Assembly: GCA_047459075.1 (NCBI GenBank)
Contig: VSCH01000010.1
Location: 1-64,000, forward strand
Reading direction: 5' to 3'
DNA: 64,000 nt
From: ZC4RG19 sp017577565
GTDB lineage: Bacteria; Actinomycetota; Acidimicrobiia; Acidimicrobiales; VFJN01
In this document: positions 16,574-27,003 of the stretch, piece after piece
How the letters are laid out: every line of letters starts with the position of its first letter
Position numbering within the stretch: the stretch's first letter is position 1
Notes under the pieces: generated by a model
The model's input: only the letters and a program-made list of their open reading frames with translations
Database searches by the model: none
Told to the model about the DNA's origin: nothing
Made by a program: the position numbers and the translations under genes

Positions 16574-17383
16574 TCAGGCCCGGGACCCGTCCGGCGGCGA
16601 GCCGAGCCGGGCCCGGACCTCATCCACCGTGGCGGCCAGCCGCTCGTGGTGGGAGCCCGGCCAGTAGACGCGGCCGCAGCCCCGGCACCGGCGGAAGCGG
16701 TCGTGGTACCGCCGGGTCAGCGGCTCGAGCCGGTCGAGCACCGCCTCCTTGGGCACGTCCTCCAGCACGTCCCCGCAGACGAGGCACCGGGTGAAGGGGG
16801 CCAGGCGCCCGGCCAGGTCGAGCCGGGTCAGCACCTCGACGGCCTGCTCGAGGGCGTCGTCCGACCGCACGAACACCCCGTGGGCCACCCGGTTGCGCTT
16901 GAGCAGGCCCCGGTCCCGGGTGACCAGGATCCGCTCCTCGGCCTCGGCGACGGCCGCCAGCTCGTCGTCGTCGAGGTCGGACGCCCAGCGCACGTCGAAG
17001 CCCAGCAGGCGGAGGAGCCGGGCCAGGCGCCCGAGGTGGACGTCGAGCACGAACCGGGGCTCGGGGCGCGGCGGGTGGAGGCGGGGCAGCGGGCCGAGGT
17101 CCAGCCGCCGGAACGCCGGGTAGACGGCCACCCGGGCCCCCGGTGCGGGCCGGTGCGAGAAGTCGACGACCTCGCCGTCCACCACGACCAGCTCGACCTC
17201 CGAGTGCGGCACGCCGACCGCCTCGATCAGGTCCTTGACGGTCTGGTGGGGCAGGTGGGGCCGGCGCACCGGGCCGCCCCGCCGGTCGGGCGGCAGGAAG
17301 TCCTGCAGCTCGGCGTACAGCCGCAGCTCGACCTCCGCCCCGCCGGCGTCCGGCGGCGCGTCGAGGCCGGGGGCGGCGGCCAC
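16574..17383 (-). CDS. Mut7-C RNase-domain protein with N-terminal ThiS/MoaD-like domain
   Basis: The 269-residue protein has an N-terminal ubiquitin-like fold (residues 18-100, ELRLYAELQDFL...) and a C-terminal Mut7-C domain. The latter is PIN-like (FVLDVHLGRLARLLRLLGFD, ILVTRDRGLL) and ends in a zinc ribbon RCLVCGDV...RRCRGCGRVYWPGSH. Such proteins are predicted RNases. The GTG at 17383 has AGAGGA five bases upstream and lies 8 bases after the rhomboid stop, so the two are co-transcribed. Confidence 0.85.
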   Translation of the reverse strand: MAAAPGLDAPPDAGGAEVELRLYAELQDFLPPDRRGGPVRRPHLPHQTVKDLIEAVGVPHSEVELVVVDGEVVDFSHRPAPGARVAVYPAFRRLDLGPLPRLHPPRPEPRFVLDVHLGRLARLLRLLGFDVRWASDLDDDELAAVAEAEERILVTRDRGLLKRNRVAHGVFVRSDDALEQAVEVLTRLDLAGRLAPFTRCLVCGDVLEDVPKEAVLDRLEPLTRRYHDRFRRCRGCGRVYWPGSHHERLAATVDEVRARLGSPPDGSRA

Positions 17384-17391
17384 CCGGTCCT

Positions 17392-18213
17392 CTAGGCGCT
17401 CTGGGCGACCACCAGGCATCCGGCGTACAGCGCGCCCGCCCCCGCCAGGCAGATCAGGGTCGGCACCCACCGGTTGCCGAGCCGGGGCCCGAGCTCCCAG
17501 AGCACGAGCCCGCCGGCGAGCCCGGCCAGGAGGCCGCCCACGTGGCCGCCCACCGAGATGCGGGGCAGCGTGAAGGTGAGCACCAGGTTGATGACGAGCA
17601 GCGTGCCGATGCCGGTCTGGAACGGGTTGATGCCCCGCGACCGCATGGCGACGACCGTGGCGCCCATGAGGCCGAACACGGCGCCCGAGGCGCCCACGGT
17701 GACGGCCTCGTTGTCGAGCACGAGCGTGAGGAACGACCCGCCGAGCAGCGACAGCACGTAGAGGGCGAGGAAGGCGGGCTTCCTGACCGCCGGCTCGAGC
17801 AGCAGCCCGAGCTGCCACAGCAGGAACATGTTGAAGCCGACGTGGACCAGGCCGATGTGCAGGAAGCCGGCGGTGACCGGCCGCCACCAGTCGCCGGCGG
17901 CGACCGCCGGCCCGTAGAGGGCCCCCTCCGTGCCCCACCGCCCCAGCTCGCCGGCGCCGCCGTCGGAGAGCATGTCGGCGACGAAGATCGCCAGGTTGAG
18001 GGCGACGAGGACGGCGGTGACGACCGGGGTGGCGTGCACCGTGCGGGCCGTGACCACCCGCTGGCGACCGCCCCGGGCGCACTCCGGGCAGTGGAACCCC
18101 ACCGACGCCTGGTGCATGCACGCCGGGCAGATCGGCCGGTCGCACCGCTGGCAGATCACCCCGGCCCGGCGGTCGGGGTGGCGGTAGCAGGTCTGCACGT
18201 CGGTGGTGGCCAC
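17392..18213 (-). CDS. Rhomboid-family intramembrane serine protease with N-terminal zinc-binding domain
   Basis: The 273-residue protein starts with a B-box-like zinc finger (Cys9, then CQRC, CPAC and CPEC; residues 9-45). Six membrane helices follow with the rhomboid catalytic dyad: GASGAVFG contains Ser176 and VGGHVGG contains His224; HVGFNMF is the conserved helix-2 motif. It cleaves helices within the membrane. TAGCCT (18220-18225) lies 6 bases before the GTG start, which supports it. Confidence 0.93.
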   Translation of the reverse strand: MATTDVQTCYRHPDRRAGVICQRCDRPICPACMHQASVGFHCPECARGGRQRVVTARTVHATPVVTAVLVALNLAIFVADMLSDGGAGELGRWGTEGALYGPAVAAGDWWRPVTAGFLHIGLVHVGFNMFLLWQLGLLLEPAVRKPAFLALYVLSLLGGSFLTLVLDNEAVTVGASGAVFGLMGATVVAMRSRGINPFQTGIGTLLVINLVLTFTLPRISVGGHVGGLLAGLAGGLVLWELGPRLGNRWVPTLICLAGAGALYAGCLVVAQSA

Positions 18214-18255
18214 GGATCGAGGCTAGTGCCGGCCGGCTCCGACGCGGTCCGGGGC

Positions 18256-19470
18256 TCAGGCGGCCAGGTCGCCGCCCGTGCCCTCGACCGGCTGGAGGCG
18301 GCGCCGGCCGATCCGGTCCCGCAGCGCCCACTGGGCGCCGAGCCCGGCGAGCGCCAGCGCGCCCGCCGCCCCGAAGCCGCCCCGCTCCCCCGCCAGCGAC
18401 ACGACGAGGCCGACCATCGAGGCGCCGAGGGCGGTCGACAGGTCGAAGAAGACCGAGAAGGTCCCGACGGCGTGGGTGCGCTCGCTCTCGGGCGCCGCCG
18501 CCATGACCGCGGTGAACAGCGAGGGGTAGAGCAGCGACATGCCGACGGCGAGGGCCACCGCCGCCAGCCAGACGGCGGCCATCGTGCCCCAGGCGGCGAC
18601 CAGCCAGATGCCGGCCGTGACCGCGGCGAGGGCGATCGTCGAGCCCCGCCGCCAGCCGAGGCGGTCGGGCAGCCGGGCGCCGACGATGCGGACGACGAGG
18701 ACGAGGCCGGCGTAGAGGCCGAGCACGCCGCCGACGCTCTCCTGGCCGAGGTCCTCGGCGTAGAGGGGCACGAACGACGAGTAGGCGATGAACGGGACGA
18801 GGCCGAGGAAGAGGATGACCCCCGGCCACACGGCGTCCGGCTGGAGGACGCTCCGCCGGGGCGCGTCGGCGACGGTCCGGCCCCGCGGGATCCAGACGGC
18901 GGCCACCGCCGCCAGCGCCGAGCACCCCGCGAGCACCACCCACACGGTCGTGAAGCCGTGCTCGACCAGCGCCTCGCCGATCGGCGGGCCGACGGCCAGG
19001 CCGCCGTAGAGGGCGATCGAGAAGTACGACGCCGCCTCGCCCCGCCGGTGGTCGGGGGCCAGGTCCTGGGCCGCGGTGGCGACGCCGACGAACATGGCGG
19101 CCTCGCCGGCCCCGGTCACGAGCCGGGCCAGCACGAGGATCCACAGCTCGGTGGCCGCGGCGTAGAGCAGGATCGACACCGCCACCACCGCGGCGCCGGC
19201 GACGGCGAGGACCCGCCGGCCGTGGCGGTCGCCCATGCGCCCGACCCAGGGCCGCAGCAGCGCGGCGGTCACCGCCATCGAGCCGACGCCGACGCCGACC
19301 GCCAGGCCGTCGCCGTCCAGCTCGCGCTCGATGAAGCGGGGCACGGTGGGCACGAGCGCGCCGATGGCGACGAAGTAGGCGAACGCCGCCAGCATCACGA
19401 CCGCGAACGGCGCGGTCAGCAGGCTCTTGTCGCGCTCGTCGAGCGGTTGCGGGGGGACGTCGTCGAACAC
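18256..19470 (-). CDS. Major facilitator superfamily transporter
   Basis: A 404-residue, 12-helix MFS protein. GRMGDRHGRRVLAVAG is the loop 2-3 signature and LVTGAGEAAMF lies in TM4; the loop-8 counterpart GARLPDRLGWRRG is also present. It resembles DHA1-type sugar or drug exporters, but the substrate cannot be told from sequence. The start is a GTG without a clear Shine-Dalgarno sequence. It lies downstream of glgB with a 67-base gap. Confidence 0.88.
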   Translation of the reverse strand: MFDDVPPQPLDERDKSLLTAPFAVVMLAAFAYFVAIGALVPTVPRFIERELDGDGLAVGVGVGSMAVTAALLRPWVGRMGDRHGRRVLAVAGAAVVAVSILLYAAATELWILVLARLVTGAGEAAMFVGVATAAQDLAPDHRRGEAASYFSIALYGGLAVGPPIGEALVEHGFTTVWVVLAGCSALAAVAAVWIPRGRTVADAPRRSVLQPDAVWPGVILFLGLVPFIAYSSFVPLYAEDLGQESVGGVLGLYAGLVLVVRIVGARLPDRLGWRRGSTIALAAVTAGIWLVAAWGTMAAVWLAAVALAVGMSLLYPSLFTAVMAAAPESERTHAVGTFSVFFDLSTALGASMVGLVVSLAGERGGFGAAGALALAGLGAQWALRDRIGRRRLQPVEGTGGDLAA

Positions 19471-19537
19471 AGCGGGCGCCAGCCTGCCACCGGGCGGGAC
19501 CTGCGCACCATGTGGGACCGCCGCGGGCCCCGGCCCG

Positions 19538-21742
19538 TCAGCGACCGGCGGGCACGAGCCAGCGCATCGCGAGCGGCGGCAGGGTGAGCACCGCCGAGTC
19601 GGGCTGGCCCTGCCAGGGCGTGCCGTCGGTCGTGACCTCGGGCTGCACGACGCCGCTGCCGCCCCAGCGCTCCTCGTCGGTGTTGAGCACGTCGACCCAG
19701 CGGCCGCCCACCGGCAGGCCCAGGCGGTAGCCGTGGCGGGGCACCGGCGTCAGGTTGGCCACGCAGGCGACGACGCCGCCCCCGCCGGGCCGGGCGCCGG
19801 CGGCCGGCCCTTCCGGGCCCGAGCGCAGGAAGGCGTAGACCGAGTGCTCGCGGTCGTCGGCGTCGAGCCAGGCGAAGCCGGCCGGCGTCGTGTCGCCGGT
19901 CCACAGCGCGGGGTGCTCGACCTCCAGCCGGTTCAGCTCCCGCAGCAGGTCGCGCACGCCGGCGTGCATCGGGTCGGCGAGCAGGAACCAGTCGATCTCC
20001 CGGTCGTGGCTCCACTCCCGCTCCTGGGCCATCTCGGCGCCCATGAACAGCAGCTGCTTGCCGGGGTGGGACCACATCCAGGCGTACAGGGCCCGCAGGT
20101 TGGCGAAGCGCTGCCAGCGGTCCCCGGGCATCTTGCCGAGCAGCGAGCCCTTCATGTGCACGACCTCGTCGTGGCTGAGGGGCAGCACGAAGTTCTCGCT
20201 CCAGGCGTAGGTCAGCCCGAAGGTCAGCAGGTCGTGGTGCCACTTGCGGTGCACGGGCTCCGTCGAGAAGTAGCGGAGCGTGTCGTGCATCCAGCCCATG
20301 TTCCACTTCTGGCTGAACCCCAGCCCGCCGGCGTCGACCGGCCGGGACACGCCGCCCCAGGCCGTCGACTCCTCCGCGACCGTCAGCACGCCGGGCAGGT
20401 CGCGGTGCAGGACGGTGTTCAGCTCCTGCAGGAAGGCGATGGCCTCCAGGTTCTCCCGCCCGCCGAACCGGTTGGGCACCCACTCGCCCTCCCGCCGGGA
20501 GTAGTCGAGGTAGAGCATCGAGGCGACGGCGTCGACCCGCAGGCCGTCGACGTGCATCTCCTCCAGCCAGAAGCGGGCGCTGGCGACGAGGAAGTTGCGC
20601 ACCTCGTTGCGCCCGTAGTTGAACACCAGCGTGCCCCAGTCGGGGTGGTGCCCCTGGCGGGGGTCCTCGTGCTCGTAGAGCGCCGTGCCGTCGAACCGGG
20701 CCAGCGCCCACGCGTCCCGGGGGAAGTGGGCGGGCACCCAGTCGATGATCACGCCGACGCCCCGCTGGTGGAGGCGGTCGACGAGGGCCCGGAACCCGTC
20801 GGGGTCGCCGTGGCGGGCGGTCGGCGCGAAGTAGCTCGTGACCTGGTAGCCCCACGACGGCACGTAGGGGTGCTCGGTGGGCGGCAGCAGCTCGACGTGG
20901 GTGAAGCCCAGGTCGGTGACGTGGTCGGCCAGCTTGTCGGCCAGCTCCTCGTAGGTGGGCAGGCGCCCGTCGGGGTGGCGCATCCACGAGCCGAGGTGGA
21001 CCTCGTAGACCGCCATGCGCTCGTCCCACGGCCGCGAGGCCGCCCGCCGGGCCATCCACTCGTCGTCGCCCCAGGTGTACGAGGAGCGGAACACGACGCT
21101 GGCGTTGGCCGGCGGCACCTCGGTGGCCCGGGCCAGCGGGTCGGCCCGCAGCGTCGTCGACCCGTCGGCGCCGACGACCTCGAACTTGTAGCGGTGGCCG
21201 GGGCGGGCCTCGGGCACGAAGATCTCCCACACCCCGGAGGCGCCGAGGGCCCGCATCGGGTGGGCGCGGCCGTCCCACCCGTTCCAGTCGCCGACCACCC
21301 GCACGGCCCGGGCGTTGGGCGCCCACACGGCGAAGGCCGTGCCCTCGACGTCCTGGTGGACGCGGTGGTTGGCGCCCAGCACGGTCCACAGGCGCTGGTG
21401 GCGGCCCTCGCCGATGAGGTGGAGGTCGAGCTCGCCCAGCGTCGGCCAGAACGACCAGGGCTCGACCACCGTGTGCGTGCCGCCGCCCTCCCACTCGTAG
21501 GTCACCCGGTACCCCGGGGCCGGGGCGCCGGCCAGGCGGACCTCGAAGACGCCGGCGTCGTGGACCCGGCGCATGGGGCGGCCGTCGAGGGTGGCCGCCG
21601 AGGCGCCGGGCCGCCACGCCCGCACGACGACGCCCTCGCCGTCCCGATGGACGCCGAGGACCTGGTGGGGGTCCCGGCAGGTGCCGGAGACCAGCGCGTG
21701 GACGGCGGCGGCCACCTGGCCCCCGTGGTCGGTGGCGGTCAC
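19538..21742 (-). CDS. glgB: 1,4-alpha-glucan branching enzyme
   Basis: GH13 enzyme of 734 residues that makes alpha-1,6 branches. It has two N-terminal beta-sandwich modules (residues 1-220, including the CBM48-like FAVWAPNARAVRVVGDWNGW), the catalytic barrel with DGLRVDAVASMLYLDYSRRE (Asp nucleophile), VAEESTAW (Glu acid/base) and PLSHDEVVHMKGS, and a C-terminal beta domain. The GTG at 21742 overlaps the maltokinase stop as GTGA. In the GlgE pathway it acts on the linear glucan made by GlgE. Confidence 0.96.
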   Translation of the reverse strand: MTATDHGGQVAAAVHALVSGTCRDPHQVLGVHRDGEGVVVRAWRPGASAATLDGRPMRRVHDAGVFEVRLAGAPAPGYRVTYEWEGGGTHTVVEPWSFWPTLGELDLHLIGEGRHQRLWTVLGANHRVHQDVEGTAFAVWAPNARAVRVVGDWNGWDGRAHPMRALGASGVWEIFVPEARPGHRYKFEVVGADGSTTLRADPLARATEVPPANASVVFRSSYTWGDDEWMARRAASRPWDERMAVYEVHLGSWMRHPDGRLPTYEELADKLADHVTDLGFTHVELLPPTEHPYVPSWGYQVTSYFAPTARHGDPDGFRALVDRLHQRGVGVIIDWVPAHFPRDAWALARFDGTALYEHEDPRQGHHPDWGTLVFNYGRNEVRNFLVASARFWLEEMHVDGLRVDAVASMLYLDYSRREGEWVPNRFGGRENLEAIAFLQELNTVLHRDLPGVLTVAEESTAWGGVSRPVDAGGLGFSQKWNMGWMHDTLRYFSTEPVHRKWHHDLLTFGLTYAWSENFVLPLSHDEVVHMKGSLLGKMPGDRWQRFANLRALYAWMWSHPGKQLLFMGAEMAQEREWSHDREIDWFLLADPMHAGVRDLLRELNRLEVEHPALWTGDTTPAGFAWLDADDREHSVYAFLRSGPEGPAAGARPGGGGVVACVANLTPVPRHGYRLGLPVGGRWVDVLNTDEERWGGSGVVQPEVTTDGTPWQGQPDSAVLTLPPLAMRWLVPAGR

Positions 21743-23103
21743 GGCGTCGGGCTGAGCGCCCGCTGCACGGCGGACGCGGGGATGTCGACCATGTCCGGGC
21801 GGTGCGCCAGCTCGTAGAGCACCTCGTAGACGGCCTTGTCCAGGGCGAAGGCCCGCAGCACGTCCTCCCGGTCCCGGTGGCTGGCCGGCAGCAGGCCCTC
21901 GACGCCCTCGACGCTGTGGTAGCCGTCGAGGAACGCCTCGACGGCCCGGGCCTCCCAGGCGGAGGCCAGGTCGACCAGCTCGATGTCCATGTCGCGGCCC
22001 CGCTCGGCCAGCGCGGTGCGGGCGGCGTAGTGGAACGACCGCACCATCCCGGCCACGTCCCGCAGCGGCGAGGACACGACCGTCCGCTCGCTCGGCGGGC
22101 GGGCGGGCTCGCCCTCGAAGTCGAGGACGAACCAGCCGGCGTCGGCGAGCAGGAACTGGCCGAGGTGCAGGTCGCCGTGGATGCGGAAGGCCGGGCCCGG
22201 GTCCTCGACGGCGAGCAGCTCCCGCAGCGTCGCCTCGACCGCCGCGGTGTCGATGAGCGACCGGGGGGAGACCCGCTCGCCGCCCAGGTCGACCTCCCCG
22301 CTGGGCACCCGGGCGAGCTGGGCCCGGAAGCCGTCGAGCCAGGCCGCGGGGTCGCCCTCGGTCGTGCCGAAGGCGTCGGCCATGGCCACGTGCAGGCGCC
22401 CGGTGACCACGCCGAGCGCGTGGGCCTCGGGCCGGAAGTCGCCGCCCGCGTCCTCGGGCGCGAGCCGGTTCCCGAGCATGTCCCGCAGCGACGTGTGGGC
22501 CAGGTCCCAGCCGTCGGTCGAGCCCAGGAGGTACTGGCGCACGACGGCGAGGTCGGCGTTGCCGTGGCGCAGCTCGGCCAGCTGGGGGACGACGTGGGGG
22601 AAGCCCCGGTCGCCGAGGATCCGTGTGATCTCCACGTCGGGGTTGGGCTCGTCGTGGACCCGGCGGAAGAGCTTCAGGATGAGCCGCTCGTCGTAGACGA
22701 TCGAGGTGTTCGACTGCTCGACCGGCAGCGGCCGGGCCATCTCGGCCGACTCGTCCGGCGCCACCCTGGCCAGCACCTCGAGCGCCAGCTCGGGGTCGAC
22801 CAGGGCGTCGTAGAACACCCACCCGTCGGCCTCGCCCACCGTCGAGCGCTCCTTGCCCTGCAGGAAGTCGAGGTCGCAGGGTGCGGGGCGGCCGCCGAGC
22901 ACGACCTGGTAGACGGCGGTGCCGCCGTCGGCGTGGGTGGCCTCGACGAGCAGCCACGCCAGCACGGTGTCGCCCTGACGGACGTCCAGGGGCGTGATCC
23001 GCACGTCCCGGGGCGGGTCCTGGCCGGCGAACCACCGCTGCCGGGGCAGGTACGCCACCAGGAAGGGGGCCAACGTCTCGGACAGGTCGTCGAGGTGTGG
23101 CAC
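21739..23103 (-). CDS. mak: Maltokinase
   Basis: The 454-residue kinase phosphorylates maltose to maltose 1-phosphate, the donor for GlgE. It has the Mak/Pep2 N-terminal cap (PRQRWFAGQDPP) and an aminoglycoside-phosphotransferase-like kinase core with IHGDLHLGQFLL and WFVLDFEGEP as catalytic and metal motifs. In many actinobacteria Mak is fused to or next to TreS; here it is coupled to glgB instead. The GTG start has TAGGCA 6 bases upstream, one mismatch from the TANNNT pattern. Confidence 0.93.
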   Translation of the reverse strand: MPHLDDLSETLAPFLVAYLPRQRWFAGQDPPRDVRITPLDVRQGDTVLAWLLVEATHADGGTAVYQVVLGGRPAPCDLDFLQGKERSTVGEADGWVFYDALVDPELALEVLARVAPDESAEMARPLPVEQSNTSIVYDERLILKLFRRVHDEPNPDVEITRILGDRGFPHVVPQLAELRHGNADLAVVRQYLLGSTDGWDLAHTSLRDMLGNRLAPEDAGGDFRPEAHALGVVTGRLHVAMADAFGTTEGDPAAWLDGFRAQLARVPSGEVDLGGERVSPRSLIDTAAVEATLRELLAVEDPGPAFRIHGDLHLGQFLLADAGWFVLDFEGEPARPPSERTVVSSPLRDVAGMVRSFHYAARTALAERGRDMDIELVDLASAWEARAVEAFLDGYHSVEGVEGLLPASHRDREDVLRAFALDKAVYEVLYELAHRPDMVDIPASAVQRALSPTP

Positions 23104-23189
23104 GACACCTGCCTAGCACTCCCGGCGGCCCGAGCCGACGGTTCCCCCGCCCCGGGCGGGTGACCAGCGCCGACCCGCCACCCGCCGGC

Positions 23190-23777
23190 TCACCCCGGCG
23201 AGGGCTCGGCGGCCGGCTCCGCCGCGGACTCGCGCAGCGACACCGGGTGGTGGGCGGGGCGCCAGTCGACCGAGGTCGTCCGCCGGTGCACCTCGGCATC
23301 GATGCGGCGTGCCACGTCCTCGACGAACGAGGTGAGCGACTGGCGGGCCAGCCGGCGCCCGATGAGGCCGTCGCCGAAGCGCCCGACGGGGCCGAGGGGC
23401 ACCGTGTAGGTGCCGGCGACCATGAGCAGCGTCGAGCCGCCGTCGGCCGGGCTGGCCGTCAGGTGCCCCTCGAAGACCGGGAACAGCCGGTCCCGTCCGG
23501 TGGCGCGCCAGTGCAGCGGCAGCGACAGGATGGCGTCGGTCACGTGCGGCGACCCGATCGTGATCTCGACCGCCTGGCGGACGGCGCCACCGCCGCCCAG
23601 CTCGACGCCCAGGGACGACCGGAAGCGGCGGGCCGCCCGGTCCTCGGGCGTCACGATCTCGGCCACCATCGCGCCGGGGTCGTCGGCCAGGACCTCGCGG
23701 ACCTGCTCGAACGGGGCCGACATCGTGGTGGATGCTTCGATGGCGCGCTTCACCGGGGCCAGTGTGGCGATCGCCAC
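23190..23777 (-). CDS. SRPBCC-like protein
   Basis: The 195-residue protein appears to have the START-like fold: KRAIEASTTMSAPFEQVREVL at the start and a long C-terminal helix GDGLIGRRLARQSLTSFVEDVARR. It is otherwise unassigned. A later in-frame GTG at residue 9 is an alternative start. It sits upstream of mak on the same strand with an 86-base gap. Confidence 0.7.
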   Translation of the reverse strand: MAIATLAPVKRAIEASTTMSAPFEQVREVLADDPGAMVAEIVTPEDRAARRFRSSLGVELGGGGAVRQAVEITIGSPHVTDAILSLPLHWRATGRDRLFPVFEGHLTASPADGGSTLLMVAGTYTVPLGPVGRFGDGLIGRRLARQSLTSFVEDVARRIDAEVHRRTTSVDWRPAHHPVSLRESAAEPAAEPSPG

Positions 23778-23799
23778 GGCCGCCCGGTAGGGCCGAAGG

Positions 23800-24948
<1,149 letters not shown>

Positions 24949-25030
24949 GGGGCCAGGGTACGGCGGCGGCGCCGGCGGGACCGCACCCGGGCGCGGCGGC
25001 GGCCGCCCACCGGCCGCCGCCGGGGGCGGC

Positions 25031-26716
<1,686 letters not shown>

Positions 26717-26794
26717 CGCGCACAGAGTTGCACACGCGAGCGACCACGGGTGCCGCCGGTCCCGCCGCCGCGGCGGGCGGTTTCGGCCGGTGGG

Positions 26795-26962
26795 CTAGCC
26801 GAGCAGCAGCACGAGGCCGATCGCGGCAAGGACGACGATCGCCACGACCAACCCGATGACGAGCGGGGTGCTCGAGCGCTCGGGCGGGGCCTGCCCCTCC
26901 TCCACGTAGGCCCGGAACATGGCCGTGTTCGCGCCCGGGTCGTCGAGTTCGTCGGGTGCCAT
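26795..26962 (-). CDS. Single-pass small membrane protein
   Basis: A 55-residue protein with an acidic soluble start (MAPDELDDPGANTAMF) and one C-terminal membrane helix (LVIGLVVAIVVLAAIGLVLLL). Function unknown. The second of two close ATGs (26962) is preferred because TACCAT (26970-26975) lies 7 bases upstream. It is between the sulfatase and treS genes, on the same strand. Confidence 0.6.
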   Translation of the reverse strand: MAPDELDDPGANTAMFRAYVEEGQAPPERSSTPLVIGLVVAIVVLAAIGLVLLLG

Positions 26963-27003
26963 GGCGGGCATGGTACGCAACCCGGCCGACCGCGCGGTGG
27001 CTC

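Noticed and set aside
16574..19144. An 856-codon frame joining the Mut7-C protein with upstream sequence
   Set aside because: Everything before 17383 is a shadow of the rhomboid and MFS genes; a GTG with a good Shine-Dalgarno sequence fixes the real start.
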